A DNA stretch of 62,836 bases from Desulfobacterales bacterium (GTDB taxonomy: Bacteria > Desulfobacterota > Desulfobacteria > Desulfobacterales > JAAELO01), in assembly GCA_024226555.1 (NCBI GenBank), contig JAAELO010000496.1, positions 1-62,836 on the forward strand. Reading direction: 5' to 3'. How positions within the stretch are numbered: position 1 is the first letter of the stretch; each line of letters starts with the position of its first letter. Under the pieces are notes generated by a model. That model did no database searches and had not been told where the DNA came from. It was given only the letters and a program-made list of their open reading frames with translations. Positions 17,592 to 24,906 of this stretch are shown here, in pieces. The translations under genes and the position numbers were made by a program.

Positions 17592-17675
17592 AATCAAGCT
17601 GATTATCAGAACTTTTATCTTAACTTCTCCAGAGTAGTAAGAAAGGCTCGTTATAATAAATTTTTTATAAGTTTT

Positions 17676-17978
17676 CTATATATCGTAATCCACAACTTTT
17701 CGTTCTGATACCACTGAACCAAGAAAAACAGCAGCTTTTTGATGCTCAGGATGTTTTATATAGATTTCACAATCACCTTTACTGTCAAATTCTGAATAAA
17801 GAACAATATCATAAGAGTTTTCAGAACAACTAACATCAAAACCTATCTCAATATGTTTAATCTCTTTTATCTGTACCTTGAGTGCTTCAATAATATTCCT
17901 GACCTTAACTGCATTTTCCTCTTTTGTTGCTCCATTTGCTTCTTCTTTCAACTTCCACATAACTATATGCTTAAACAT
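17676..17978 (-). CDS. Dabb-domain (stress-responsive alpha/beta barrel) protein
   Basis: 100 residues, the full length of a single Dabb domain. MFKHIVMWKLKEEA, a long helix with VKVRNIIEALKV, IKHIEIGFDV, YDIVLYSEFDS and YIKHPEHQKAAVFL with a conserved HPxH are all in order. Such dimeric alpha/beta proteins occur as small enzymes or stress proteins; the role here is unknown. It follows the 18000-18392 gene by 21 bases, so the two are probably co-transcribed. Confidence 0.9.
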   Translation of the reverse strand: MFKHIVMWKLKEEANGATKEENAVKVRNIIEALKVQIKEIKHIEIGFDVSCSENSYDIVLYSEFDSKGDCEIYIKHPEHQKAAVFLGSVVSERKVVDYDI

Positions 17979-17999
17979 TTTATACTAATCCTATATAAA

Positions 18000-18392
18000 T
18001 TAATTTTTCTCTTCACTTAATATATCTGTATTTTTGTAATCTGTTGTATATTCTTTAATAGAGCATTTTTCTGCTGCTTTAAATGCTGTTTCAAATCCAT
18101 CAAAACCCAATGAATCATTATATTTTAACCAGCCATTTGCTATTTCAAAAACCTTACGGGCTATCTCAATATCATCTGAAGCCAGAGCAAACTCAAAAGC
18201 CTTTAGTATTGAATCACTTCCTAATTTTGTAGTTTTCCAACTATCAAATTCATTGAAAATTCTATCCAGTAAAGTAACAACTCTGAAACCCTCTTCAAAG
18301 TTTTCATTTAATCTGTTAGCCCCGATTAAATCACTTAAAATGCTGGCTTTGTCCAACAATTTGCCTGTAGACCCTCTTAACTCCTCAGTCAT
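18000..18392 (-). CDS. Conserved hypothetical helical protein
   Basis: 130 residues, all-helical by composition and without a signal peptide. Segments such as KLLDKASILSDLIGANRLNE, ILKAFEFALASDD and IARKVFEIANGWLKYNDSLG suggest a helical repeat. I cannot assign a family. It precedes the Dabb gene in the same direction. Confidence 0.6.
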   Translation of the reverse strand: MTEELRGSTGKLLDKASILSDLIGANRLNENFEEGFRVVTLLDRIFNEFDSWKTTKLGSDSILKAFEFALASDDIEIARKVFEIANGWLKYNDSLGFDGFETAFKAAEKCSIKEYTTDYKNTDILSEEKN

Positions 18393-18496
18393 AAAAGTCT
18401 CCTATGTTTTTTTGCATTTATTATACTGAAAGTTTTTATTATTGCAATAACAATGATGTTTTTTCCCACAAAATTAGATATTTATGGGTACCAGTT

Positions 18497-18600
18497 TTAT
18501 TTGATCTTCAGAGAAGAAGATATCTTTGTTGCTTTGTTTACTGCATCTAAATTTTGTTCTAAACGATTTTGCAGCTTTACGTTGTCTTTACGGTTTATTA
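18497..18600 (-). pseudogene. 3' gene remnant abutting a lone element end
   Basis: A minus-strand open stretch (NRKDNVKLQNRLEQNLDAV, then NKATKISSSLKIK and a stop) begins directly at the element end at 18603. It has helical, coding-like composition and looks like the last ~33 codons of a gene whose rest is gone. Confidence 0.3.
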
Positions 18601-18602
18601 AA

Positions 18603-18617
18603 GGGAACCTCTAATAT
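18603..18617 (+). repeat. Lone element end upstream of a secreted nucleosidase gene
   Basis: GGGAACCTCTAATATA lies 62 bases before the ATG at 18679, in the same orientation as the ends at 10427, 44162 and 60407. Confidence 0.6.
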
Positions 18618-18678
18618 ATAATGCATACACATGAAAAGCTGAAGTTTTTATTTATACTTTATAAGGAGAAATTAAAAT

Positions 18679-19332
18679 ATGAAAATTAATAAATTAATGG
18701 CACTTATATTTTTCTTAATATCTCCGGTACTCATTAATGCCGGAGAAATAACACCCCAAAAATATATTATTGTTGTTGCTATGAAATCTGAAATAGCAGC
18801 TTCCGGTATAGATAAATACGCTCCTGTTATTTATACTGGTCTTGGAAAAGTAAATGCAGCCATAAAACTATATGAAGCTATTCTTGATTACAAACCAGAG
18901 TTAGTAATTAATTACGGAACAGCAGGTGCTGTAAAAAAAGGAGTTAGTGGGCTTTTTCATGTTGAAACTTTTGTACAGAGGGATATGGATGTGCGTGCTT
19001 TAGGATTTAAGCGAGGAGTTACCCCTTTTTCAAATAGAAAGTTACCAAAAATTAAAGGTATCGTTTTAGGAACAGGAGATTCTTTTGTAACAAATACAAA
19101 AAAGCAACTGGAAGGTTTAACAGTTCGTATTGACCTTGTTGATATGGAAGGATACGCTTTAAAGGAAGTTGCTGATCACATGAAAATTCAATTTAAATGC
19201 TATAAAAATGTATCTGATTCCGCAGATTCCAAAGCTAAAGATGATTGGGAAAAGAATATTATAAAAGGCGCAAAGTTATTTAAAAAAGTTCTGAATGAAA
19301 AATATGGAGTGTCAAAACTGAAATGGAATTGA
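18679..19332 (+). CDS. MTA/SAH-nucleosidase-like protein with a signal peptide
   Basis: 217 residues. The fold and catalytic pattern of 5'-methylthioadenosine/S-adenosylhomocysteine nucleosidases is clear: AMKSE (Glu38, like Glu12 of the E. coli enzyme), INYGTAGAV, VDMEGYAL (Glu157, the ribose-binding Glu) and SDSAD (Asp183, the general acid). Unusually, the chain starts with a cleavable signal peptide (MKINKLMALIFFLISPVLIN, then AGE), so the product should be periplasmic. It would cleave purine nucleosides outside the cytoplasm, for example in salvage. The ribosome site is AAGGAG. The gene stands alone. Confidence 0.85.
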   Translation: MKINKLMALIFFLISPVLINAGEITPQKYIIVVAMKSEIAASGIDKYAPVIYTGLGKVNAAIKLYEAILDYKPELVINYGTAGAVKKGVSGLFHVETFVQRDMDVRALGFKRGVTPFSNRKLPKIKGIVLGTGDSFVTNTKKQLEGLTVRIDLVDMEGYALKEVADHMKIQFKCYKNVSDSADSKAKDDWEKNIIKGAKLFKKVLNEKYGVSKLKWN

Positions 19333-19385
19333 CCCAGATTTGACAAATAATTCTGTCAAATCTGATAAGGGGAGAAGATGATTTA

Positions 19386-19889
19386 TTAATACTCCATCTC
19401 TTGCTCTGAATAATCTCGTGGAGGTCTTCTCCTATTATTGTTTCTATTTCTGTTCCGGGGATATCTATGCTTTTTTGAAATTTCGCAATAGGCTTTCCAT
19501 TGTTCATTTGTCAAAATTTTTCTGGTTCGATCCAATGAATCAAATTTTACCATCTCCACATTGGTTTTAAGATCCATTATCTGCTTTATCTGAACTTTTA
19601 CAACTTCAGCATTAAATTCTCTGTTTTTTACAGTTTGTTTTTTGGTGATCTCAATAACGGATATATCAGCTTTAATTCGAACTATTTTCCTTTTTTGATC
19701 AGCTTTAATAACTTGTAACTTGAATTTTTGCTCATCTGTTAAATCCAAAGATTCCAGTTCTAATTCTCTCGTTGTACTTTGATTATCTCTGCTATTAAAA
19801 CGATCACGACCAAAATCCGGTTTCTGTGCAAAAACAGCAGTGGTCATAAAAATTAAAGCGAAAATAACATAAATTTTAGTCTTTCCCAT
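19386..19889 (-). CDS. Spy/CpxP-like periplasmic protein with LTxxQ motifs
   Basis: 167 residues with a signal peptide (MGKTKIYVIFALIFMTTAVF, then AQ). Two LTxxQ motifs, LDLTDEQKFKLQ and KILTNEQWKAY, flank a helical region rich in Lys and Glu, as in Spy/CpxP envelope chaperones. The C-terminus is an Arg/Asn/Pro-rich tail (NRNRNNNRRRPPRDY). It probably binds unfolded proteins or metal during envelope stress. The gene is convergent with the nucleosidase gene and is flanked upstream by a degenerate element end near 19918. Confidence 0.8.
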   Translation of the reverse strand: MGKTKIYVIFALIFMTTAVFAQKPDFGRDRFNSRDNQSTTRELELESLDLTDEQKFKLQVIKADQKRKIVRIKADISVIEITKKQTVKNREFNAEVVKVQIKQIMDLKTNVEMVKFDSLDRTRKILTNEQWKAYCEISKKHRYPRNRNRNNNRRRPPRDYSEQEMEY

Positions 19890-20077
19890 TTATATGTCTC
19901 CTCATTTTGGTTATTCTTGGGAACCTCTGATCAAGGGAAGTTATTCGAGATTTCCTATTATTTTTCCTAAAAAACAATTAAACATATAATTGTGCAGTAA
20001 AAATGGATGAAATGTGCAAACTGATGGATGGGATAAAAAACCAATAACATGAAAAAGAAAAGATCAATAGTGTTAAT

Positions 20078-20105
20078 GGGGCCGAAAAAACAGTCTTTTC
20101 GGCCC
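20078..20105. terminator. Strong GC-rich hairpin terminator
   Basis: GGGCCGAAAA and TTTTCGGCCC pair perfectly over 10 bp around a short loop. It sits 31 bases past the stop of the minus-strand ARPP-1-like gene. The remainder of 19890-20136 contains only a degenerate element end (GGGAACCTCTGATCAAGG, 19920). Confidence 0.8.
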
Positions 20106-20136
20106 TGTTGATTTTGTGAAAACAATTAAAACGATT

Positions 20137-21183
20137 TTACTTTTTTATGATATTTCGATGAACAGGCTGTTTGCTTTTTGATTCATCATCATAAGTATCA
20201 AATAACACATTTTTGTCACTCTCATGGGTTATAATTTTTGTCCCCTGCCCAACCTTTTTTTCACTCTTTTTACCATTTAGTGCATCTTTCAAGCTTAGTT
20301 CAATGTCTTTCAGCTTAGCCTTTGGAGAGTTCTTCCCTTTTTCCCTGGCAGCAATCGCCTCAACAACGCTTGCCTTAAGCAGCTTGGGCCAAAGTTTTTT
20401 AAACAACTTACCAGAACCATAAATATCAGAGCTATTGAATTCTCCGTTTATGGCAAAAGCATATCCAACAGTGTTTTTGTATTTAGTAATTATTGGATAT
20501 AGCTCTTTCATATACTCACTAACCACCTTCTTTAGTTCCTTGTTCTCAAGTGTCAACTGCAAGCTGCTTTCCGATCTTCGTGATTTAACATTTCTACCAA
20601 TTTTCTGTTTCAGGTTTTTCTGAGTACTGGCCACCTCTTTCCAAACTTCATTTTGTGATTTTCGGGACTTTGCTGCCAGCTTTAATTTTTTAGAACTAAG
20701 CCTGTCATTTGAACTTGAGAATTTATTAACTGCTTCAGTGCCTCTGTTTGTCCATCGCCCTTTCTCAACGCAAAATGCACTTAACGAAATTTTACCCGAT
20801 TTAGGTCGTATAACTATATCAATAGAGATAGCACGATCCTGTTTTCCACCTTTTACAATGTCACCCAACTGAATGTAGATATGCTTATCAGAGGAGAGAT
20901 TTTCAATGCTGAGATTATTAACATTGCTTGTTTCATGAAGTACAGCTACTTTTGTATCCAATGCTTCTTTTAGTGTTATAAACTCTTTTGCTGAAAAAGA
21001 ATCCTTACCTTGAATCAGGAAAATTGAAAGATTTTCATGGGCATATGGCCCTGATATTTGAAAGCCGTTTAAATCATTTTTGCTTTCAGATTTGTCACCA
21101 GCTATGGTGAGAGTCGTTAAAAAGACACCACACATCATAGCAAAGACTAAAACAAATAATTTTTTGCTAATTCTTAATTTCAT
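20137..21183 (-). CDS. ARPP-1-like domain protein, secreted
   Basis: 348 residues from the ATG at 21183, which has AGGAG upstream; an upstream in-frame start would add 12 residues without a ribosome site. The signal peptide is MKLRISKKLFVLVFAMMCGV followed by more hydrophobic residues. The domain core (ISGPYAHENLSIFLIQGKD, ETSNVNNLSIENLSSDK, IQLGDIVKGGKQDRAI, then CVEKGRW) matches the ARPP-1 family, whose biochemical role is unknown. The C-terminal half (residues 230-348) is Lys-rich. It is transcribed alone and ends at a strong hairpin. Confidence 0.7.
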   Translation of the reverse strand: MKLRISKKLFVLVFAMMCGVFLTTLTIAGDKSESKNDLNGFQISGPYAHENLSIFLIQGKDSFSAKEFITLKEALDTKVAVLHETSNVNNLSIENLSSDKHIYIQLGDIVKGGKQDRAISIDIVIRPKSGKISLSAFCVEKGRWTNRGTEAVNKFSSSNDRLSSKKLKLAAKSRKSQNEVWKEVASTQKNLKQKIGRNVKSRRSESSLQLTLENKELKKVVSEYMKELYPIITKYKNTVGYAFAINGEFNSSDIYGSGKLFKKLWPKLLKASVVEAIAAREKGKNSPKAKLKDIELSLKDALNGKKSEKKVGQGTKIITHESDKNVLFDTYDDESKSKQPVHRNIIKK

Positions 21184-21234
21184 CAAAATACTCCTCAATA
21201 TTTGTTGGGTAAAATTCATTTATAGGAATTTATA

Positions 21235-21396
21235 GGGAACCTCTAAAAATTAGAAATTTTATTGAAATACAAAGTTTATAAAAGCTTTAGTTTTATAAAA
21301 CATCTGATGAGAAATAAATAAAGAGGCGATTTTACAACAGTTTTTTATTTCGAATAACACAGTATTTCGGTCAAAGATCAGTTTTTAGAGGTTCCC
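21235..21396. mobile_element. Miniature element, long (~162 bp) form
   Basis: GGGAACCTCTAAAAATTAG to TTTTTAGAGGTTCCC, with the internal TTATAAAA...TTTTATAA block of the long subtype. It starts 51 bases upstream of the ARPP-1-like start. Its right end merges with a second copy. Confidence 0.85.
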
Positions 21397-21474
21397 TCTA
21401 ATAATTAGAATTTTGATTTTAAAATAGACTTGGGCCAAAATATGTAAGTCAAAAGTCAATTATTAGGGGTTCCT
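21391..21474. mobile_element. Second, deleted element abutting the previous one
   Basis: CCCTCTAATAATTAGAATTT continues directly from the right end of the copy at 21235-21396, and TTATTAGGGGTTCC closes it at 21474. The internal part is mostly missing. The tandem arrangement suggests insertion into, or recombination between, copies. Confidence 0.6.
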
Positions 21475-21589
21475 TATCAAGCAAAACCATTAATGAATTT
21501 AAACACAGGAAGGGAAATGTGTTGTAATAAGGGGGTAAAAATGTTGTAAAATAGATGTAAAAAACAGTATTTTTGAAACTAAAGGTCAA

Positions 21590-21718
21590 TAACAAAGTCT
21601 CTTTGAAAAAAAAGAACTGTTTCGGAAAAGATCAGTTATTAGCGACTCCTCCAGAATAGATACTCTGGAACCTAACTGCCTAATAACACATAATATATAA
21701 AAAGTGTTACTTAGAAGA
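21590..21718. mobile_element. Miniature element remnant joined to the right arm of the 86-bp inverted repeat
   Basis: CTGTTTCGGAAAAGATCAGT is the right-hand part of an element body. In place of TTATTAGAGGTTCCC the sequence continues TTATTAGCGACTCC and into the arm at 21633-21718, which is the reverse complement of 86-1. The region 21475-21589 shows no feature. Confidence 0.7.
21633..21718. repeat. Right arm of the 86-bp inverted repeat
   Basis: Reverse complement of 1-86 with one difference. Together the arms bracket about 21.5 kb and could support inversion of that segment. Confidence 0.9.
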
Positions 21719-21728
21719 GATTCACTCT

Positions 21729-21742
21729 AGGGTATCTCTAAT
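21729..21742. repeat. Lone degenerate element end
   Basis: GGGTATCTCTAATTGG resembles a left element end. It overlaps the stop region of the minus-strand TPR gene at 21738. Confidence 0.4.
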
Positions 21743-22169
21743 TGGTTCCTTTACTTAATTTCGAAATACGCTCTTTAATATCCTTTCTAAAATAAGCATC
21801 CTTTGTTAATGGATATGCTTTTTTATAGATAGCAATTGCTTCTGAGTTTTTTTTCTGTTTTTCTTTTAGCTTCCCATAATGGTATAAGACTTTAAAAGAA
21901 TTAGCATCCAGAGAAAGTGCTTTGGCAAGAAAAAAATCACAAAGATTATTCAGCTCATTTGTCAGACAAAACTCACCTAACCGGAAGTTAACTTCCATTT
22001 TATTCTTCAATATGGGTAGAAGTTTTGAAATTTCATTATTGAATTCCCTGACTTTACCAATTTTTTTATAACCCACCGCTGCAATGATATGTGCCATTGG
22101 ATGATCTGGAACAGCTTCAATTGCAATTCCAGCTATGCCTATTGAAGTAATAAATCTTTTTTCCTTCAA
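21738..22169 (-). CDS. TPR-like protein lacking a normal start codon
   Basis: About 143 residues from a TTG at 22169. The frame is open and coding-like further upstream (NEVQLATQLLKEKR), but no ATG or GTG is present before the in-frame stop. An ATGA overlap with the metallophosphoesterase stop (GAATGAAG) reads into a TAG after four codons; one extra base there would join it to this frame. Helical pairs such as LGEFCLTNELNNLCDFFLAK and YHYGKLKEKQKKNSEAIAIY are TPR-like. It is probably a co-transcribed partner of the upstream gene, and a single-base deletion may have damaged its start. Confidence 0.55.
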   Translation of the reverse strand: MKEKRFITSIGIAGIAIEAVPDHPMAHIIAAVGYKKIGKVREFNNEISKLLPILKNKMEVNFRLGEFCLTNELNNLCDFFLAKALSLDANSFKVLYHYGKLKEKQKKNSEAIAIYKKAYPLTKDAYFRKDIKERISKLSKGTN

Positions 22170-22191
22170 TAGCTGTGTTGCTAATTGAACT

Positions 22192-23040
22192 TCATTCTGA
22201 AGGTATTAACCTGTAATCCACATCGTTCCCATTTACTATCACATTGAAAAAGTGGTTAAACCCACCCTCTTCAATGGTTCCTGCAAGTGGCGCACCTGAC
22301 CCCCCTGCAATAATCTGGCTCAATCCGTTTGTTACAGAGTAATTGTAAACATGGACATGTCCTGTGAATACCATATTAACATTGTATTTTTTGAAAAGAT
22401 CTGCCAGTTCATCTCTTTTCTCAGGAAACTTGTTCATTGAGTCAGTCAAATGCTTTATTTTTGGATATAATGGTCTGTGAAGCAGAACAAAGATATTTTT
22501 ATCAGCAGCCTTTTTAAGATCCTCTTTTAACCAGGCAAACTGTTTACCAGTAATTATGGCTTTTTCGTTCTCTAATTCGCTGCAGAGAACAATGAAATGG
22601 CTGTTTCCTGCATCAACTGAGTAGTATAACGTATCTGTTTCTTTATTTTTATATCTTGAATGGAAGACTTTACGGACCTCTTTTGTATATCCTGAATGGT
22701 TTCCCATCGTGATATAGAGGGGTATATTCTTTGCTCGTATTGGTGCTGTTACCTTTTCAAAGTCATTAAATTCTTCTTCAGCCTTTTTTTTATCATGGGC
22801 ATCATAACCTAAAATCATGTCTCCTGTATTCAGGATAAGTACAGGGTTTAATCTAACAGCATATTCAACAACCTTGTAATAAATGTATGGCTGCTCTGGT
22901 CTGAAAATATTAGCAGGCCTGTTATCGCCCATTACCACAAAGTTAAATAACTCTCCATTCTTAGAAATCCCCTTCGGCAGAGCCTGACATCCGGAGACAA
23001 AAGTTGTGAATAAACATGCAATAATCAATAACCTTTTCAT
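22192..23040 (-). CDS. Metallophosphoesterase lipoprotein
   Basis: 282 residues. A lipoprotein signal with lipobox FVSGC (Cys18) precedes a complete calcineurin-like phosphoesterase: VVMGDNRP, ILNTGDMI, ITMGNHSG, VLLHRPLYP and FTGHVHVYNY give the D, D-GD, GNH, H and GHxH metal ligands. An AGGSGAPL segment near the end resembles purple-acid-phosphatase-like members. It would hydrolyse phosphate esters in the periplasm while anchored to a membrane. The TPR-like gene follows with overlapping or adjacent coding sequence. Confidence 0.92.
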   Translation of the reverse strand: MKRLLIIACLFTTFVSGCQALPKGISKNGELFNFVVMGDNRPANIFRPEQPYIYYKVVEYAVRLNPVLILNTGDMILGYDAHDKKKAEEEFNDFEKVTAPIRAKNIPLYITMGNHSGYTKEVRKVFHSRYKNKETDTLYYSVDAGNSHFIVLCSELENEKAIITGKQFAWLKEDLKKAADKNIFVLLHRPLYPKIKHLTDSMNKFPEKRDELADLFKKYNVNMVFTGHVHVYNYSVTNGLSQIIAGGSGAPLAGTIEEGGFNHFFNVIVNGNDVDYRLIPSE

Positions 23041-23142
23041 AGATTCTCCTATTGATGTTGATAGGTAAGTCTTTAAAAATAAGTATTAGGGCAAAAAACG
23101 AAAACTCTCTTTAGATTACTTTATAACAAACTTTTTTTAAAA

Positions 23143-24399
23143 TTAAGCATTAACTTCTCTAATTTTTTCCAACATATCAATCGAGACTTTACCATTTACA
23201 CCGGTGGGGAATTTACTTATAAAATAAAAGTTAGAAGGAAATGGTTCAGAATATTTATTTTCATATGATTTCCTCAGCCCAATCAGATCTAATTCATCTC
23301 CTTCGATATAAGATATAAGGGAACCACCTTTTAAACTTTTATCATTCTCTTTGAAGTGACATATTATTTGACAAGAGCTTATTAGATTTTTTAAGTTATT
23401 CTCAACCTTATCTAAAGAGAATCTTTTACCACCATACTTAAAAATTCTGTCGTTACGACCTTTATAAATAAACTTACTTTTATTAATTAGATTTAGGTCA
23501 TCAGCAAGAGGTACCCAGGTTTTACCAATAAATTCAGACATGATCATTGTCTCATCTTCGGAAGACTTTTTCAGTCGAACTCCCTTTAGAGTTTTGAAAG
23601 GATTATCTTTTTCAATAATACGATAACCAATCCCTCCTGTTTCAGTGCTGCCATAAAGTTCGTAGAAATCTGTGTCTTTGTATTCAAGCAAAAGTTTCTC
23701 CCGCTTTGATCCAAAATTTGCACTGGAACTTACTACAGAATCTATTTTGTTTTTTGTTAACAGATTTTCTACTAAGGGCCACATGGCAGGTACTGATACT
23801 AATAGTTTTATGTCATTGCTAATTTCATCCATATTAAATAATCCACCTATTGGTTTGGCAAAGGTTACAGATGCTCCACTAAGAACTGAAAGTAAAAAGC
23901 CGTGTAAAAAACCATATATATGAAAAGGAGAAACAAGACTTAATATTTGATCATAGGGTTTGATTTTATATAGATCGCGTAATACTAAAGCTTCAGATAA
24001 TAATTGAAACCAGTGTTTTTCAATTTGTTTAGCATTGCCTGTTGAGCCGGATGTTAAAAAACAAAGACAAACTCCTTTTTTTATAAAATATGAGTCTTCA
24101 GGTATGTTTTCAGATATCGATTCATCAAGCATGGTTTTTATATCAAGTTTTCCAGGGTCCCACAAACATGCTGTTTTATTAATCTCTGGTGCTAAAACCG
24201 GAACTAATCCTGCAAGCAATGACGCACCTATAGCTATAAGTCCTTCAATATTTGAGTGAATTAAAGGTAGTATTTTATCGTTTTGAGAAAAAGTGTCAGG
24301 GATTTTTAAAGATAATATATAACAAAGCTTTAAGTATTCATCCCAACTTATGCTAATGTTATTTTCAGATAATTGAGAACCACTCAGTTCATTAAACAA
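23143..24399 (-). CDS. AMP-forming acyl/aryl ligase of the polyene cluster
   Basis: 418 residues, shorter than typical acyl-CoA ligases but usual for ligases in aryl-polyene clusters. CFLTSGSTGNAKQIEKH is the ATP/AMP P-loop, FYELYGSTETGGIGYR the A5 region, and YKGRNDRIFKYGGKRFSLDK the hinge with GxR. It should activate an aryl acid such as a cinnamic or hydroxybenzoic acid for transfer to an acyl carrier protein. It is the last gene of the 17-gene operon, overlapping the lipoprotein gene by 16 bases. The lysine of the C-terminal A10 motif is probably in FPTGVNGKVSID. Confidence 0.85.
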   Translation of the reverse strand: MFNELSGSQLSENNISISWDEYLKLCYILSLKIPDTFSQNDKILPLIHSNIEGLIAIGASLLAGLVPVLAPEINKTACLWDPGKLDIKTMLDESISENIPEDSYFIKKGVCLCFLTSGSTGNAKQIEKHWFQLLSEALVLRDLYKIKPYDQILSLVSPFHIYGFLHGFLLSVLSGASVTFAKPIGGLFNMDEISNDIKLLVSVPAMWPLVENLLTKNKIDSVVSSSANFGSKREKLLLEYKDTDFYELYGSTETGGIGYRIIEKDNPFKTLKGVRLKKSSEDETMIMSEFIGKTWVPLADDLNLINKSKFIYKGRNDRIFKYGGKRFSLDKVENNLKNLISSCQIICHFKENDKSLKGGSLISYIEGDELDLIGLRKSYENKYSEPFPSNFYFISKFPTGVNGKVSIDMLEKIREVNA

Positions 24400-24899
24400 T
24401 CTAACTCCTCCGTAAAGATCTGAATTAAAATACCAGGGGCTTTAGTCCAACGAATCTCAATTTTTTTTGGAAAAAGACAACCGGAAAAATCCTTAAACTC
24501 TGTGAATTTTATTTGCTCTTCTGAATCTCTATTCTGGTTGTAAACATAAAATATTAAATGGAATAGTTTATCTTCAGGAAGTGGTAACTCCTTTGGCTTT
24601 TTAATATGCCATTTAATATTTTCTTTTTTATCTCTCATTCTATAACTTAGAATTGGTGTAAGCATTATTGAATCCAGAAAAACAACTCTATCTTCGCTTT
24701 TAGAGCGTTGAAGCTGGGCCATCATAATAAATTCTTTATTGTTATTTACAACTTTTACTTTCTGATAGGCATAGAAATTTTTGGGGAACAGATATGTTGA
24801 ATCTGTTTTTTTATTCTTAAAAGAACAACCAATTGGAGTAATCATTAAAGCGATGACTAAAGTTTTAATAATGATATTCATTGTTTTATATGCTTTCAA
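24384..24899 (-). CDS. DUF3261-type lipoprotein of the polyene cluster
   Basis: 171 residues with a lipoprotein signal whose lipobox is ITPIGC (Cys25). The rest is strand-rich (FYAYQKVKVVNNNKEFIMMA, then VVFLDSIMLTPILSYRM), as in the small DUF3261 lipoproteins that accompany aryl-polyene exporters. The start is probably the TTG at 24899, which has CAGGAG ten bases before it; an ATG lies 18 bases downstream. It is encoded between exporter and ligase and probably helps place the polyene lipid in the outer membrane. Confidence 0.75.
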   Translation of the reverse strand: MKAYKTMNIIIKTLVIALMITPIGCSFKNKKTDSTYLFPKNFYAYQKVKVVNNNKEFIMMAQLQRSKSEDRVVFLDSIMLTPILSYRMRDKKENIKWHIKKPKELPLPEDKLFHLIFYVYNQNRDSEEQIKFTEFKDFSGCLFPKKIEIRWTKAPGILIQIFTEELDCLMN

Positions 24900-24906
24900 C
24901 TTAATT

